64,000 nucleotides of DNA from ZC4RG30 sp963777735 (GCA_963777735.1 CAVZRQ010000008.1:1-64000), one strand, 5' to 3'. Positions 45,479 through 55,705 are shown, counted from the first letter of the stretch. Numbers and translations are program-made. Notes: a model not told the origin generated them from the letters alone.

Positions 45479-46379
45479 TCAGCTCAACATCTTTTCTACG
45501 GGCAGCACCAGCAGGGCGCTGGCACCGGCGGCCTTCAGGCTTTCGAGGGTTTCCCAGAACACGTTCTCGCGGCACACGGCGTGCACCGCCACCTTGTCTG
45601 GCGAGCCCTCGAGCGGAATGATCGTGGGCGATTCGCTGCCGGGCAGCAGCTCGCGGATCCGCGGCAGCGCCGAGCGCGGCGCGTGCAGCATGATGTACTT
45701 GCTCTCCTTCACCTGCTCCACGCCATCGATGCGCAGCAGCAGGCGCGAGATCCAGCTCTTCCTTGAACTCCGGCAGCTTCATCGGCGTGCGGATCAGCAC
45801 CACCTGGCTCTTCAGGATGGTGTGCACCTCGCGCAGGTGATTGGCCTGCAGCGTCGAGCCCGACGACACCAGGTCGCAGATCAGGTCCGCACGGCCCAGG
45901 CGCGGCGCGATCTCGACCGCGCCGGACAGCGTCACGATTTCTGCCTTGATGCCATTCTCCTTCAGGAAATTGGCCAGCAGCGCCGGATAGGTGGTGGCGA
46001 TGCGCAGGCCCGCGATCGAGGAGAGATCCTTCCAGGCCATGCCCTCGGGCACCGCGAGCGACAGCCGGCAGTGGCCGAAGTCGAGCTGGCGCAGGATTTC
46101 GAAACGGGCCGAGGCACCGCGCGCCGCCATTTCGAGGCGGCGCTCTTCCAGCACGTTGAGGCCCACCAGCCCGAGATCGCAGACATCCTCCTGCACCAGA
46201 TCCGGGATGTCGTCGTCGCGCACGAACAGCACGTCGAGCGGCAGGTTCTCGCCGAAGGCCATGAGCTGGTCCTTGCCGCGCGAGAGCTTCAGGCCGCAGC
46301 GCCCCAGCAGGTCCAGGGAGTGGTCCGTCAGCCGGCCAGACTTCTGGATGGCGAGCTTCAGGCGCGTGTCTTTATCCAT
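45479..46379 (-). CDS. hisG: ATP phosphoribosyltransferase, long form, one frameshift
   Basis: HisG joins ATP and PRPP in the first, feedback-inhibited step. This is the long form with a C-terminal regulatory domain. The catalytic part includes LAIQKSGRL, CDLGLVGLNVLEER and DLVSSGSTLQANHL. The frame shifts at about 45752 inside FKEEL; removing one base restores LLLRIDGVEQVKESKYIML and the regulatory end. Corrected length is 299 residues, the same as E. coli HisG. Its start lies inside the end of the upstream regulator gene. Confidence 0.92.
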
Positions 46380-46690
46380 TACGGGAATTCTCCAGACGCT
46401 TCACGGCCAGCGCATAACCGCCGGCGCCCGTGGCAAGGTAGCGGGCAACACGCCCGATGGTGGTGACGCTGACGCCCGTGATGCGATGAATCTCGCGGTA
46501 GGGCAGGTCCTGCTGCAGGTATTCGACCACCGCCCAGCGGTCGGCCATGGCCTGCAGCTCGGCCGGCGTGCACAGATCCTTGCAGGAACGCCCGCAGCTC
46601 TTCCGGCGTGCGCGCGGTCAGCATGGCGCTGACCAGGTTGCGCTCGGTCTGCGCTTCGTGCCGGGGGGAGAACTGGCGGTTGTTCTTCAT
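46372..46690 (-). CDS. TrpR-family (YerC/YecD-type) regulator of the his operon, one frameshift
   Basis: This small all-helical DNA-binding protein has the TrpR-type helix-turn-helix in GVSVTTIGRVARYL. The N-terminus reads KNNRQFSPRHEAQTERNL; an extra base at about 46580 precedes LCTPAELQAMADRWAVVEYL. Corrected length is 105 residues. It heads the his operon, overlapping the hisG start by 8 bp, and a 24-bp palindrome touches its ribosome site. From memory, comparative genomics calls such proteins HisR in Xanthomonadales. The effector is likely histidine, by analogy with TrpR and tryptophan. Confidence 0.82.
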
Positions 46691-46693
46691 GAT

Positions 46694-46717
46694 AATGTAA
46701 TAGCACGTTATCACATT
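46694..46717. promoter_or_regulatory. 24-bp palindromic operator before the his operon
   Basis: AATGT (46694-46698) and ACATT (46713-46717) bound an imperfect palindrome in which nine of twelve half-site positions pair. It starts 3 bp upstream of the regulator ATG at 46690, so a bound protein would cover the ribosome site and likely the transcription start. It is the natural binding site for the TrpR-type protein encoded next to it. Confidence 0.65.
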
Positions 46718-46782
46718 GGAACAAGCGACGGAAGTCCCTTCGTGCTTGCTGGGGGAGTGGCCTACCACCTAAAATCCCGCTC

Positions 46783-47787
46783 TTGTCCAACCAGACTGGC
46801 CAATCCGCGGCGCCTCGCGAAGGCGTCCTCCAGGTCGATGGCCCGACCACGCTGCACCATGGCGGCACACTGGATCAGCTGCAGATCGGCTACTCCCTGA
46901 GTGGCGAGCCGGGCATGCCCGTGGTGCTCGCGCTGGGCGGCATTTCCGCCTCGCGGCGCGTTTTCGATCCAGCCGGCGGTCGCAATGGCTGGTGGCACGA
47001 GATGGTGGGCCCGGGCAAGGCCCTGGATACCCAGCGCGTCGCGGTGCTGGGCATGGATTACATCGGTGGCAGCGGCGCCAGCACCGGGCCGGCCGCCGGC
47101 AGCAGCTTTCCCTGCATCTCGAGCTACGACCAGGCCGAGGCCATCGCCCGGCTGATGGATCACCTGCAGATTCCGAAGCTCGCCGCCATCGTCGGGGCCT
47201 CGTATGGCGGCATGGTGGCGCTGGCATTCGGCGAGCGCTACCCGACGCGGGTCGAGCGGCTGATCGTCATCAGCGGCGCCGACAGCGCGCACCCGATGGC
47301 CACCGCCTGGCGCAGCGTGCAGCGCAATATCGCGCGCCTGGGCCTGGCCGAAGGTTGCCCGACGCAGGCGCTGGAACTGGCGCGGGCACTGGCGATGTCC
47401 ACCTATCGCAGCCCCGAGGAGTTCGCGGCGCGTTTCCGCAAGCCGCCGCGCTTCGAGAATGGCCGCCCGGTGTTTGCCGTGGAGGAATACCTGCAGGCGC
47501 GCGGGCGCGACTATGCGGCGCGCAACCGCCCGGAGTCGTTCATCTGCCTGTCCGAATCCATCGACCTGCATCAGGTCGATGCGTCGCGCATTCCGGTGCG
47601 CACCGAAGTGGTGGCGGTGCGCGAGGACCAGCTCGTGCCCATCGCCGACATGCGCGCGCTCACGGCGCGCCTGCCCGATGCCCGGCTGCATGAAGTTTCA
47701 TCGCTGCTGGGCCATGATGCCTTCCTGAAGGAGGCCGAGCAGCTGCGGGCCATCCTGTCGCTGATTCACCCTGGAGAATTGCCGTGA
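46783..47787 (+). CDS. metX: homoserine O-acyltransferase (MetX family)
   Basis: The protein activates homoserine for methionine synthesis with an alpha/beta-hydrolase fold. The nucleophile elbow reads GASYGGMVALAFG, and the catalytic Asp and His fit VREDQLVP and LLGHDAFLKE. TTG 46783 is the apparent start; no stronger start is close. Whether it uses acetyl-CoA or succinyl-CoA cannot be told by eye. Relatives in Xanthomonadales use succinyl-CoA, and the following cystathionine gamma-synthase would fit a succinyl product. Length is 334 residues. It overlaps metB by 4 bp and is divergent from the his operon. Confidence 0.88.
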   Translation: MSNQTGQSAAPREGVLQVDGPTTLHHGGTLDQLQIGYSLSGEPGMPVVLALGGISASRRVFDPAGGRNGWWHEMVGPGKALDTQRVAVLGMDYIGGSGASTGPAAGSSFPCISSYDQAEAIARLMDHLQIPKLAAIVGASYGGMVALAFGERYPTRVERLIVISGADSAHPMATAWRSVQRNIARLGLAEGCPTQALELARALAMSTYRSPEEFAARFRKPPRFENGRPVFAVEEYLQARGRDYAARNRPESFICLSESIDLHQVDASRIPVRTEVVAVREDQLVPIADMRALTARLPDARLHEVSSLLGHDAFLKEAEQLRAILSLIHPGELP

Positions 47788-48953
47788 CCGACCGACCGCG
47801 CTTCACCACCCGCTCGGTGCGGGCTGGCCTGGAATCCGATGATGTGACCGGCGCCGTGGTGCCGCCGCTGCATCTGTCCTCCACCTATCGCGTTCCGCGG
47901 CTACGGCGACAAGCGCAAGTACGACTACTCGCGCTCGGGCAATCCCACGCGCGATCTGCTCGGCAATGCACTGGCGGATCTCGAAGAGGGCGCAGGCGGC
48001 GTCATCACCGGCACCGGCATGGGCGCCATCACGCGTCCGGGTTACCTGTTGCCGCAGGGCGCGCGCATCGTCGCGCCGCACGATTGCTACGGCGGCACGT
48101 TCCGGCTGTTCACTGCCTGGAACAAGCGCAACGATCTGAAGGTCGACTTCGTGCGCTTCGCCGATGCCGATGCACTCGAGCGCGCGCTGCAGCAGCAGAC
48201 CGCGATGCTGTGGATCGAAACGCCCAGCAATCCGCTGCTGCGCATCACCGACATCGAAGCGCTGTCGCGCCGCGCGCACGAGATTGGCACGCTGGTCGTG
48301 GTCGACAACACCTTCCTGTCGCCGGCCTGGCAGCAGCCGCTCGACGCTGGGCGCCGATATCGTCGTGCACTCCACCACCAAGTACCTCAACGGCCACAGC
48401 GATGTCGTCGGCGGCGCGGTGATCGCGGCCACGAAGGAAGTGCACGAGAAGCTCGCCTGGTGGGCCAATTGCCTCGGGCTCACCGGCGCGCGCCTTCGAC
48501 AGCTTCATGACGCTGCGCGGCCTGCGCACGCTGGATGCGCGGCTGGCCGTGCATGGTCGCAATGCCGAGCAGCTGGCCGCCTGGCTGCATGGCGCAGGCC
48601 GGTGTACGCAAGGTGTACTACCCGGGATTGCCCACGCATCCAGGCCACGACATCGCGCGCCGGCAGCAGACCGGCTTCGGCGCCATCGTCACCTTCGAAC
48701 TGGAAGGTGGCACCGAGGCCGTGCAAGCGCTTCGTGGATGGGCTGCAGTTCTTTTCGTTGGCCGAATCGCTCGGCGGCGTCGAAAGTCTCGTGGCTCATC
48801 CCGGCGTCGATGACCCATGCGGCAATGGCGCCCGAAGCCCGCGCGGCTGCCGGACTCGTCGATGGCCTGCTGCGCTTGTCGATCGGCATCGAAGCAGTGG
48901 AAGATCTGCGTGAAGATCTGGCAGCGGGGCTCGCGCGAGTGCGCAACCTCTAG
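47784..48953 (+). CDS. metB: cystathionine gamma-synthase, six apparent frameshifts
   Basis: MetB condenses O-acylhomoserine and cysteine. GTG 47784 follows GGAG and overlaps the metX stop. Fragments in order are TTRSVRAGLESDD, YDYSRSGNPTRD, VVVDNTFLSPAWQQP, VHSTTKYLNGHSDVVGG with the PLP lysine, FDSFMTLRGLRTLDARL, VRKVYYPGLPTHPGHD, GLQFFSLAESLGGVESL, and MTHAAMAPEARAAAGL. Extra bases at about 47892, 48345, 48490, 48591, 48724 and 48801 join them into 387 residues, against 386 in E. coli. This is the most heavily broken gene of the window. Cys/Met lyases of the same family are alternatives, but the metX coupling favours MetB. Confidence 0.88.
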
Positions 48954-48987
48954 ACCAGGTTCGTTAAAACTCGGTTGGGGGGTGCTC

Positions 48988-50495
48988 ATGTTCGATAGAC
49001 ACAACGAACGTCATGCGTTCGCGCGCCTTTCTGTGCTGCTGTTCAGTCTGGGGCTGTCGATAGCGGTTCCGGCCCAGGCACCGGCGCCTCCTGCCGCAAC
49101 GACGCCCGCACCCGCGGCGCCACCAGCCCCACGGCCGCCGAATCCCAACCAGCAGGCCACTGCCGAGGACCATCGGCAGATGCAGCAGCAGCTCGGCATC
49201 ACCCGCCTGCGTCCGGGGCCCAGCGGCACGGAAGGTCTGCCGAATTCCGCCAATTACGACGAAGCGCTCGCCAATCCTTTCCCGAATCTGCCGGAAGTGC
49301 TGAAGCGCGAGAACGGCACGAAGGTCACCACCGCGAAGCAGTGGCGCGAGAAGCGTCGACCGGAAATCGTCGAGCTGTTCGAACGCGAGGTGGTCGGTCG
49401 CATCCCGAAGCAGGTCCCCAAGGTGCAGTGGTCCGTGCTCGAGACCGCAACGGCCAAGGTGGGTGAGCGCCAGGTGAATGCGCGGCGCCTGCAGGGCAAG
49501 GTCGACAATTCCTCCCATCCCGCGATCGAAGTGAACATCGACCTGATGGTGGTGACACCGGCCGATGCGAAGGGGCCGGTACCGGTCATGATCCTGTTCG
49601 GAGGCGGTCGTATGCCCGGTGCGCCGCCGCCAGCCCGTCCCGGCGGTCCGCCCGGTGCGCCAGCCGCAGCCGCCGCCTGCACCACGTCCTCCTGCCGATG
49701 TGCCTGCCACCGAACAGCTCATCGCAGCGGGTTGGGGCTACGCCTATCTGAATCCGGGCAGCATCCAGGCCGACAACGGCGCCGGCCTCACCAAGGGCAT
49801 CATCGGTCTGGTGAACAAGGGTCAGCCGCGCAAGCCCGATGACTGGGGTTCGCTGCGCGCCTGGGGCTGGGGCGCATCGCGCGCCCTCGATTACCTGGAG
49901 ACCGACAGCACCGTCGATGCGAAGCGGGTGGGCATCGAGGGCGTATCGCGCTATGGCAAGGCGGCGCTGGTCACCATGGCTTTCGATGAGCGTTTCGCCG
50001 TCGTGCTCATCGGTTCATCAGGCGAGGGCGGCGCAAAGCTGCACCGGCGCAATTTCGGTGAAGCGGTCGAGAACCTCACCGGCTCCGGCGAATACCACTG
50101 GATGGCGGGCAATTTCCTGAAGTACGGCACTGCGGAATCGAACTTCGGCAGTCGCAATGCGGGCGATATTCCCGTGGATGCCCATCAGCTGATCGCACTG
50201 TGCGCGCCGCGCGCCACCTTCATCAGCTACGGCATCCCCGAAAGGGGTGATGCCAACTGGCTGGACCAGAAGGGCAGCTTACATGGCCGCGATTGCCGCA
50301 GGTCCCGTGTTCCGATTGCTGGGCGTGAAGGATCTGGGTCGGGGCGACGATTACAGGAATCCGCAGATGCCGGCAGTGAATGAATCGGTGCTGGATGGCA
50401 AGCTCGCCTGGCGCCAGCATGATGGCGGCCACACGGACGCGCCTAACTGGAAGTACTTCATTCCCTGGGCGAATCGGGAACTCGGAATCCAGTAA
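48988..50495 (+). CDS. CE15 glucuronoyl-esterase-like secreted protein, two frameshifts
   Basis: ATG 48988 gives a Sec signal (LSVLLFSLGLSIAVPAQA), a Pro/Ala-rich linker, then an alpha/beta-hydrolase. The nucleophile motif GVSRYGKAAL and the C-terminal His in GHTDAPNW match carbohydrate esterase family 15, which cuts ester bonds between glucuronoxylan and lignin. A second Pro-rich insert lies near residues 215-235, where the first extra base (about 49640-49680) falls; the second is at about 50280 (AGCTTAC). Corrected length is 501. It lies after metB with its own leader, not obviously co-transcribed. Acetylxylan esterase is an alternative name for parts of this family. Confidence 0.78.
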
Positions 50496-50574
50496 ACCGG
50501 GGCGCGGTCACCGAAGTGCGCCCAGATTCTGAAGCCGCTGGAATGCAAGGCCAGCGGCGCAGCGGAGTTGCGAA

Positions 50575-51640
50575 TCAGGCCTTCGTGATAAGGGCGGCGA
50601 TGGCCGCTCCGGCTTCCGCCGTGCTCACGGCCTTGCCGCCCGCGGCGATGTCCGCGGTCCGCAACCCACTTTGCAGTGCTGTGGCAACCGCGCGCTCGAT
50701 GGCAGCTGCTTCAGCCTTCAAGCCAAGCGAATGCCGCAGCAACATGGCCACGCTGAGGATGGTGCCTACCGGATTCGCGATGCCCTTGCCGGCAATGTCC
50801 GGCGCAGAGCCATGGATGGGCTCATACAGACCACGCGTGCCATCACCCAGCGAGGCCGAAGGCGAAAGCCCCAGCGAGCCAGCCAGCATCGAGGCCTCAT
50901 CGGTCAGGATGTCGCCGAACATGTTCTCGGTGACGATCACATCGAAATCCGTGGGGCGACGGATCAGATGCATGGCCGCGGCGTCCACCAGGATGTGTTC
51001 CACCGCCACATCCGGAAACTCGGCCTTCATCACACGTGTGACGACTTCGCGCCACAGCCGTGAGGTCTCGAGCACATTCGACTTGTCGATGGAGGTGAGC
51101 TTGCGGCGGCGGGCCTGTGCCAGGCGACCGGCCACACGCGTCACGCGTTCCACTTCCATGGCGCTGTAGCTGCAGAGATCGCTGGCCGAGGTGGCATCGC
51201 GCGTCTTCGCGCCGAAGTAGATGCCGCCGGTGAGTTCGCGCACGAACACCAGATCCACGCCGCGCACGACATCGGCCTTCAGCGTGGTGGAGTCGGCCAG
51301 GGCAGGGTGCACGGCCACGGGCCGCAGGTTGGCGTAGACGCCGAGTTCCCGGCGCAGGCGCAGCAATCCTGTTTCCGGCCGCAGCTTCGCGTCCGTGGCT
51401 GACCACTTCGGTCCGCCGATGGCGCCCGAGCAGGATTGCATCCGCTGCAAGGCAGCTTGCAAGTGTTGCAGCCGGCAGCGGGTCGTTGTGGTTGTCGATG
51501 GCGATGCCACCGAAATCGCATTCCGTGAGCGTGAATTCGTGCCCGAAGAGTTGCGCAACCTGCTGCAACGCGCGCACCCCTTCTCGGGTGACCTCCGGTC
51601 CGATGCCATCACCACCCAGAACCGTGATGTTTGCCTTCAT
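50575..51640 (-). CDS. leuB: 3-isopropylmalate dehydrogenase, one frameshift
   Basis: LeuB oxidatively decarboxylates 3-isopropylmalate. The first part reads VLGGDGIGPEVTREGV; the frame shifts at about 51425 (GGCGCC read as GGGCGCC on the coding strand) and continues with IGGPKWSATDA, FVRELTGGIYFG, TSIDKSNVLETSRLW and EPIHGSAPDIAGKGIANP. Corrected length is 354. Its start overlaps leuD by 4 bp and it ends the ilvC-ilvE-leuCDB cluster. Confidence 0.93.
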
Positions 51641-52212
51641 GCCCGTTGCTTCTCGTAGGCTGCGATATCGGCTTCCTTCAGCAGCAGGTAGCCGAGCTGG
51701 TCGACGCCCTGCATCAGGCAGAAGCGCGCGAAGGGCTCGATGGGGAAGGTGACCGACTTGCCGCCGGGGAGCCGCAGCGTGCTGCTGGCGAGATCGATGG
51801 TCACTTCCACGCCGGGATTGGCCAGCAGCCATTGCAGCGTGGCGTCGTCCACGATCACCGGCACCAGGCCGTTCTTGAGCGCATTGGAGCGGAAGATGTC
51901 GGCGAACTCGGTGCTGATCACCGCCAGGATGCCATGGTCCAGCAGCGCCCAGGGGGCGTGCTCGCGCGAAGAGCCGCAACCGAAGTTGCGGCCCCCCACC
52001 AGCACCCTGCAGCCCAACGCTTCAGGCTTGTTCAGGACGAAAGCCGGATCGGGCTGACCATCAGGCAGGTAACGCCAGTCGGCGAACAGCTGCTTGCCGA
52101 GACCTTCGCGCGAAGTGGTGCGCAGGAAACGCGCGGGAATGATCTGGTCGGTGTCGATATCCGTGCGCGGCAAAACCACCGTGCGCGAAGTAATGCTCTG
52201 GATCGGTTCCAT
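51637..52212 (-). CDS. leuD: 3-isopropylmalate dehydratase small subunit
   Basis: LeuD is the swivelling small subunit of isopropylmalate isomerase. The intact 191-residue protein has TDIDTDQIIPARFL, GGRNFGCGSSREHAPWAL and FRSNALKNGLVPV. It starts 6 bp after the leuC stop and overlaps leuB by 4 bp. Confidence 0.96.
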   Translation of the reverse strand: MEPIQSITSRTVVLPRTDIDTDQIIPARFLRTTSREGLGKQLFADWRYLPDGQPDPAFVLNKPEALGCRVLVGGRNFGCGSSREHAPWALLDHGILAVISTEFADIFRSNALKNGLVPVIVDDATLQWLLANPGVEVTIDLASSTLRLPGGKSVTFPIEPFARFCLMQGVDQLGYLLLKEADIAAYEKQRA

Positions 52213-52218
52213 GGTCTT

Positions 52219-53631
52219 CTATTCCTGCATCAGCTCGCGCGGATCGGTGATCACGCCCCGCACGGCGCTGGCCGCCGCAGTCAGCGGACTGGCCAGCAGG
52301 GTGCGGGCGCCGACGCCCTGGCGGCCTTCGAAATTGCGGTTGCTGGTGCTCAGCGAATACATGGCCCTTGTCGACCGTATCGCCGTTCATGCCGAGGCAC
52401 ATCGAGCAGCCGGACTCACGCCATTCGGCGCCGGCATCGAGGAAGATGCGATCGAGCCCCTCGGCTTCCGCCAGCTTCTTGATCTGCTGCGAACCCGGCA
52501 CGATCAGCATCTGCACGCCGGTGGCGACCTTGCGGCCCTTGAGCACGCCGGCGGCCGCGCGCAGGTCGGTGAGGCGCGAGTTGGTGCAGCTGCCGATGAA
52601 CACCACGTTGACGGGGCTGCCCGCGAGTTTCTGGCCCGCAGTGAAACCCATGTAGGTCAGCGCCCGACCGAACACCGGATCACTGCTCGTGGTCGGCACA
52701 TTGCCCGTCACTGCAGCGACCATGCCGGGGTGCGTGCCCCAGGTGATCATCGGTTCGACAGTCGATGCATCCAGCGTGACTTCGCGATCGAACACGGCGC
52801 CTGGATCGGAAACCAGCGTGCTCCAGTCGGCCACGGCGCGCATCCCATGCCGCGCCTTTCGGCGAACGGGGACGATCCTTGAGGTATTCGAAGGTGGTGT
52901 CATCCGGCGCCACCATGCCGGCGCGCGCGCCGGCCTCGATGGACATGTTGCACACCGTCATGCGCTCATCCATGTCCAGCGCGCGAATCGCCTTCGCCGC
53001 GGAACTCGATCACGTGGCCCGTGCCGCCGCCGACACCGATCTTGCCGATGATGGCGAGCACCAGGTCCTTGGCCGTAACGCCGGGCTTCAGGCGGCCCGT
53101 CACGTTGATGGCGAGCGTCTTCGCCCTGGTCTGCAGCAGGCACTGCGTGGCGAGCACATGGCCCACTTCCGTGGTGCCGATGCCGAAGGCCAGCGCGCCG
53201 AAGGCACCATGCGTGCTGGTATGGCTGTCGCCGCAGACGATGGTCTTGCCCGGTTGCGTCGCGCCCAGCTCGGGGCCGATGACATGCACGATGCCGCGCT
53301 TGTCGCTCTGCAGGTTCATCAGTTCCACGCCGAACTCGGCGCAGTTCACCTCGAGCTGACGCACCTGGTTGGCCGCCGAGGCGATGGAGATCGGCTTGCC
53401 GCCGAACACCTGCTCGGTGCGGGTGGGCGTGGAGTGATCCATCGTGCCGAGCGTGAGGTCGGTGCGCCGCACCTTGAGGCCGCGCTCGCGCAGGATGGTG
53501 AAGGCCTGCGGCGTGGTGACCTCGTGGATCAGATGCAGGTCGATGAACAGCACGGCGGGGGTATCGGCCGTTTCGGGCACGACCTCGTGCCGTTCCCATA
53601 CCTTCTGGAACAGTGTCTTCGCGGAACTCAT
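52219..53631 (-). CDS. leuC: 3-isopropylmalate dehydratase large subunit, three frameshifts
   Basis: LeuC carries the 4Fe-4S cluster of the isomerase. Recognisable pieces are LHLIHEVTTPQAF, GDSHTSTHGAFGALAFGIG, then MSIEAGARAGMVAPDDTTF, then FIGSCTNSRLTDLRAA and SGCSMCLGMNGD with the cluster cysteines, then STSNRNFEGRQGVGARTLL. Extra bases at about 52991, 52838 and 52366 explain the changes of frame. Corrected length is 469, against 466 in E. coli. It lies between ilvE and leuD. Confidence 0.92.
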
Positions 53632-53640
53632 CGCTACCCC

Positions 53641-54597
53641 TTAGCCTGTGGCGGCGCGAGGTGCGGACATGTCCACAGGCTCGAGCCAGCCGTATTTGTC
53701 TGGCGTGGTGCCGGTGAACAGGCCGAAGAACGCCTTCTGCAGCTTCTCGGTGATGGGGCCGCGACGACCCGCGCCCACGGTGATGCGGTCCACCGAGCGG
53801 ATCGGCGTGACCTCGGCGGCGGTGCCGGTGAAGAACAGCTCGTCGGCGATGTAGAGCATCTCGCGCGGAATCGAGGATTCGCGCACTTCGAAGCCCATGT
53901 CGCGCGCGAGCTTGATGATCGAATCGCGCGTGATGCCACCCAGCACCGAGTGTGCGAAGCCCGGCGTGTGGATCACGCCATCGCGCACCAGGAACAGGTT
54001 CTCGCCAGCGCCTTCGCTGACGGTGCCATCCGGCGCAAGGCCGATGCCTTCGACGAAGCCGAGACGCTTGGCTTCCATGCTGATCAGCTGGCTGGAAAGA
54101 TAGTTGCCGGCAGCCTTCGCCATGGCGGGCAGGGTGTTCGGCGCAACGCGCTGCCACGAGGACACGCACACATCCACGCCTTCCGCTTCGGAATCGGCGC
54201 CGAGGTACTTGCCCCATTCCCATGCCGCAACGGCCACATCCACTGGCGGATCGATCTTCGGAGCGACGCCGATCTCGCCATAGCCGCGGAACGCGACCGG
54301 CCGCAGATAGGCGCCGTTCTTCAGGCCATTGACCGCCACCACTTCACGCTGCGCCGCATTGAGCTCGGCGGGCGTGAAGGGGATGTTGATGCGATAGATC
54401 TTGGCCGAGTCATACAGCCGGCGCGTATGTTCGGACAGGCGGAAGATCGCCACACCCTTGTTCGTTGCATAGGCGCGTACACCTTCGAACACCGACGAGC
54501 CGTAGTGCAGGGCGTGCGACAGTACATGTACCGTCGCCTTTTCCCAGGGGACCAGCTTGCCGTTGAACCAGATGAACTGCGTTGCTGCAATGGGCAT
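53641..54597 (-). CDS. ilvE: branched-chain amino acid aminotransferase
   Basis: The intact 318-residue fold-type IV PLP enzyme makes the final transamination for valine, leucine and isoleucine. Key parts are HALHYGSSVFEGVRAY, KAAGNYLSSQLISMEAKRLG with the PLP lysine in the first part, and GTVSEGAGENLFLV. It lies 9 bp upstream of leuC and 18 bp downstream of ilvC on the same strand, an operon that mixes ilv and leu genes. Confidence 0.94.
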   Translation of the reverse strand: MPIAATQFIWFNGKLVPWEKATVHVLSHALHYGSSVFEGVRAYATNKGVAIFRLSEHTRRLYDSAKIYRINIPFTPAELNAAQREVVAVNGLKNGAYLRPVAFRGYGEIGVAPKIDPPVDVAVAAWEWGKYLGADSEAEGVDVCVSSWQRVAPNTLPAMAKAAGNYLSSQLISMEAKRLGFVEGIGLAPDGTVSEGAGENLFLVRDGVIHTPGFAHSVLGGITRDSIIKLARDMGFEVRESSIPREMLYIADELFFTGTAAEVTPIRSVDRITVGAGRRGPITEKLQKAFFGLFTGTTPDKYGWLEPVDMSAPRAATG

Positions 54598-54615
54598 GGC
54601 GTTCCTTGTTTCCTC

Positions 54616-55605
54616 TTAGCGTTCGTCCGAGAGCCAGGGCATGCGTTCGCGAAGCTTCACGCCGACCTTCTCGATCTTGTGGTTCAGGTCGGCCTTCATC
54701 AGCTTGTTGTACTTCTTCAGGCCGGTCTTGTTCTCGGCGATCCAGCGGCGGGCGAACTTGCCCGTCTGGATGTCGCTGAGGACCTTCTTCATTTCCTTCT
54801 TCGTGTTGCGATTGATGATCCGCGGACCGCTGATCATGTCGCCCCACTTGGCGGTGGTGCTGATGTACTTGTGCATCTTCGCCAGGCCGCCTTCGTGCAG
54901 CAGGTCGACGATGAGCTTCAGTTCATGGAGCACTTCGTAGTAGGCCACTTCGGGCTGGTAGCCGGCTTCCACCAGCGTCTCGAAGCCCTTGAGGATGAGG
55001 TCCGAGGTGCCGCCGCAGAGCACGACCTGCTCGCCGAACAGATCGGTCTCGGTCTCTTCCGCGAAGGTGGTCATCAGCACGCCACCGCGGGTGCTGCCGA
55101 TGCCATGGGCATAGGCCAGCGCCTTGTCGAAGGCGCCCTTGCTGGCGTCCTGCGCCACGGCGATCAGCGCCGGCACGCCACGACCCTGCTGGTACTGGCG
55201 ACGCACCAGGCCACCCGGGCCCTTCGGCGCGATCAGCACGACATCCAGATCCTTGCGGGGCTTGATCTGCTTGAAGTGGATGTTGAAGCCATGCGCGAAC
55301 AGCAGGGTGGCGCCTTCCGGCAGCGCATCCTTGATCTCGGCGTACAGCGCCTTCTGCGTGGTGTCCGGCACCAGGATGGCCACGAGCTTCGCGCCCTTGA
55401 CGGCATCGATGGGCAGCATCACCGTCAGGCCGTCGCGCTTGGCCTGGTTGTAGCTGTCGCCCTTGCGTACGCCGACCACGACATCGAAGCCGCTGTCCTT
55501 CAGGTTCAGCGCATGGGCGCGGCCCTGGCTGCCATAGCCGAGCACGGCAATGCGCGCGCGGCGCAGGGCTGATTTGTCGACATCCTTCGGTCCGAATAGA
55601 CGCAT
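54616..55605 (-). CDS. ilvC: ketol-acid reductoisomerase, class I
   Basis: IlvC isomerises and reduces acetolactate with NADPH. ATG 55605 (RLFGPKDVDKSALRRA) is the family start; the longer frame to 55692 is not conserved. The Rossmann motif is AVLGYGSQGRAHALNLKDSG and the cofactor loop is VRKGDSYNQAK, with Arg and Ser as expected for NADPH. The metal-binding part has ETETDLFGEQVVLCGG and EVLHELKLIVDL. At 329 residues it is the short class I form. It is the first gene of the ilvC-ilvE-leuCDB unit and is divergent from the M17 peptidase gene. Confidence 0.95.
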   Translation of the reverse strand: MRLFGPKDVDKSALRRARIAVLGYGSQGRAHALNLKDSGFDVVVGVRKGDSYNQAKRDGLTVMLPIDAVKGAKLVAILVPDTTQKALYAEIKDALPEGATLLFAHGFNIHFKQIKPRKDLDVVLIAPKGPGGLVRRQYQQGRGVPALIAVAQDASKGAFDKALAYAHGIGSTRGGVLMTTFAEETETDLFGEQVVLCGGTSDLILKGFETLVEAGYQPEVAYYEVLHELKLIVDLLHEGGLAKMHKYISTTAKWGDMISGPRIINRNTKKEMKKVLSDIQTGKFARRWIAENKTGLKKYNKLMKADLNHKIEKVGVKLRERMPWLSDER

Positions 55606-55705
55606 TGCAAAACTCCGGTATGAGCACGTTACAGAGCCCGCAAGTATAACGCGATTTCGGCCATTTGCTGACGCGTCAGCGAAGCGGATCACCTAGAATA
55701 CTTCC

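Noticed and set aside
41415..53631. Programmed +1 frameshifting as an explanation for the many frame changes
   Set aside because: The breaks lack a common slippery sequence or an in-frame stop at the shift point, are clustered by region, hit several times within one gene (six in metB) and are absent from neighbours such as hisA, leuD and ilvC. Sequence error explains them more simply.
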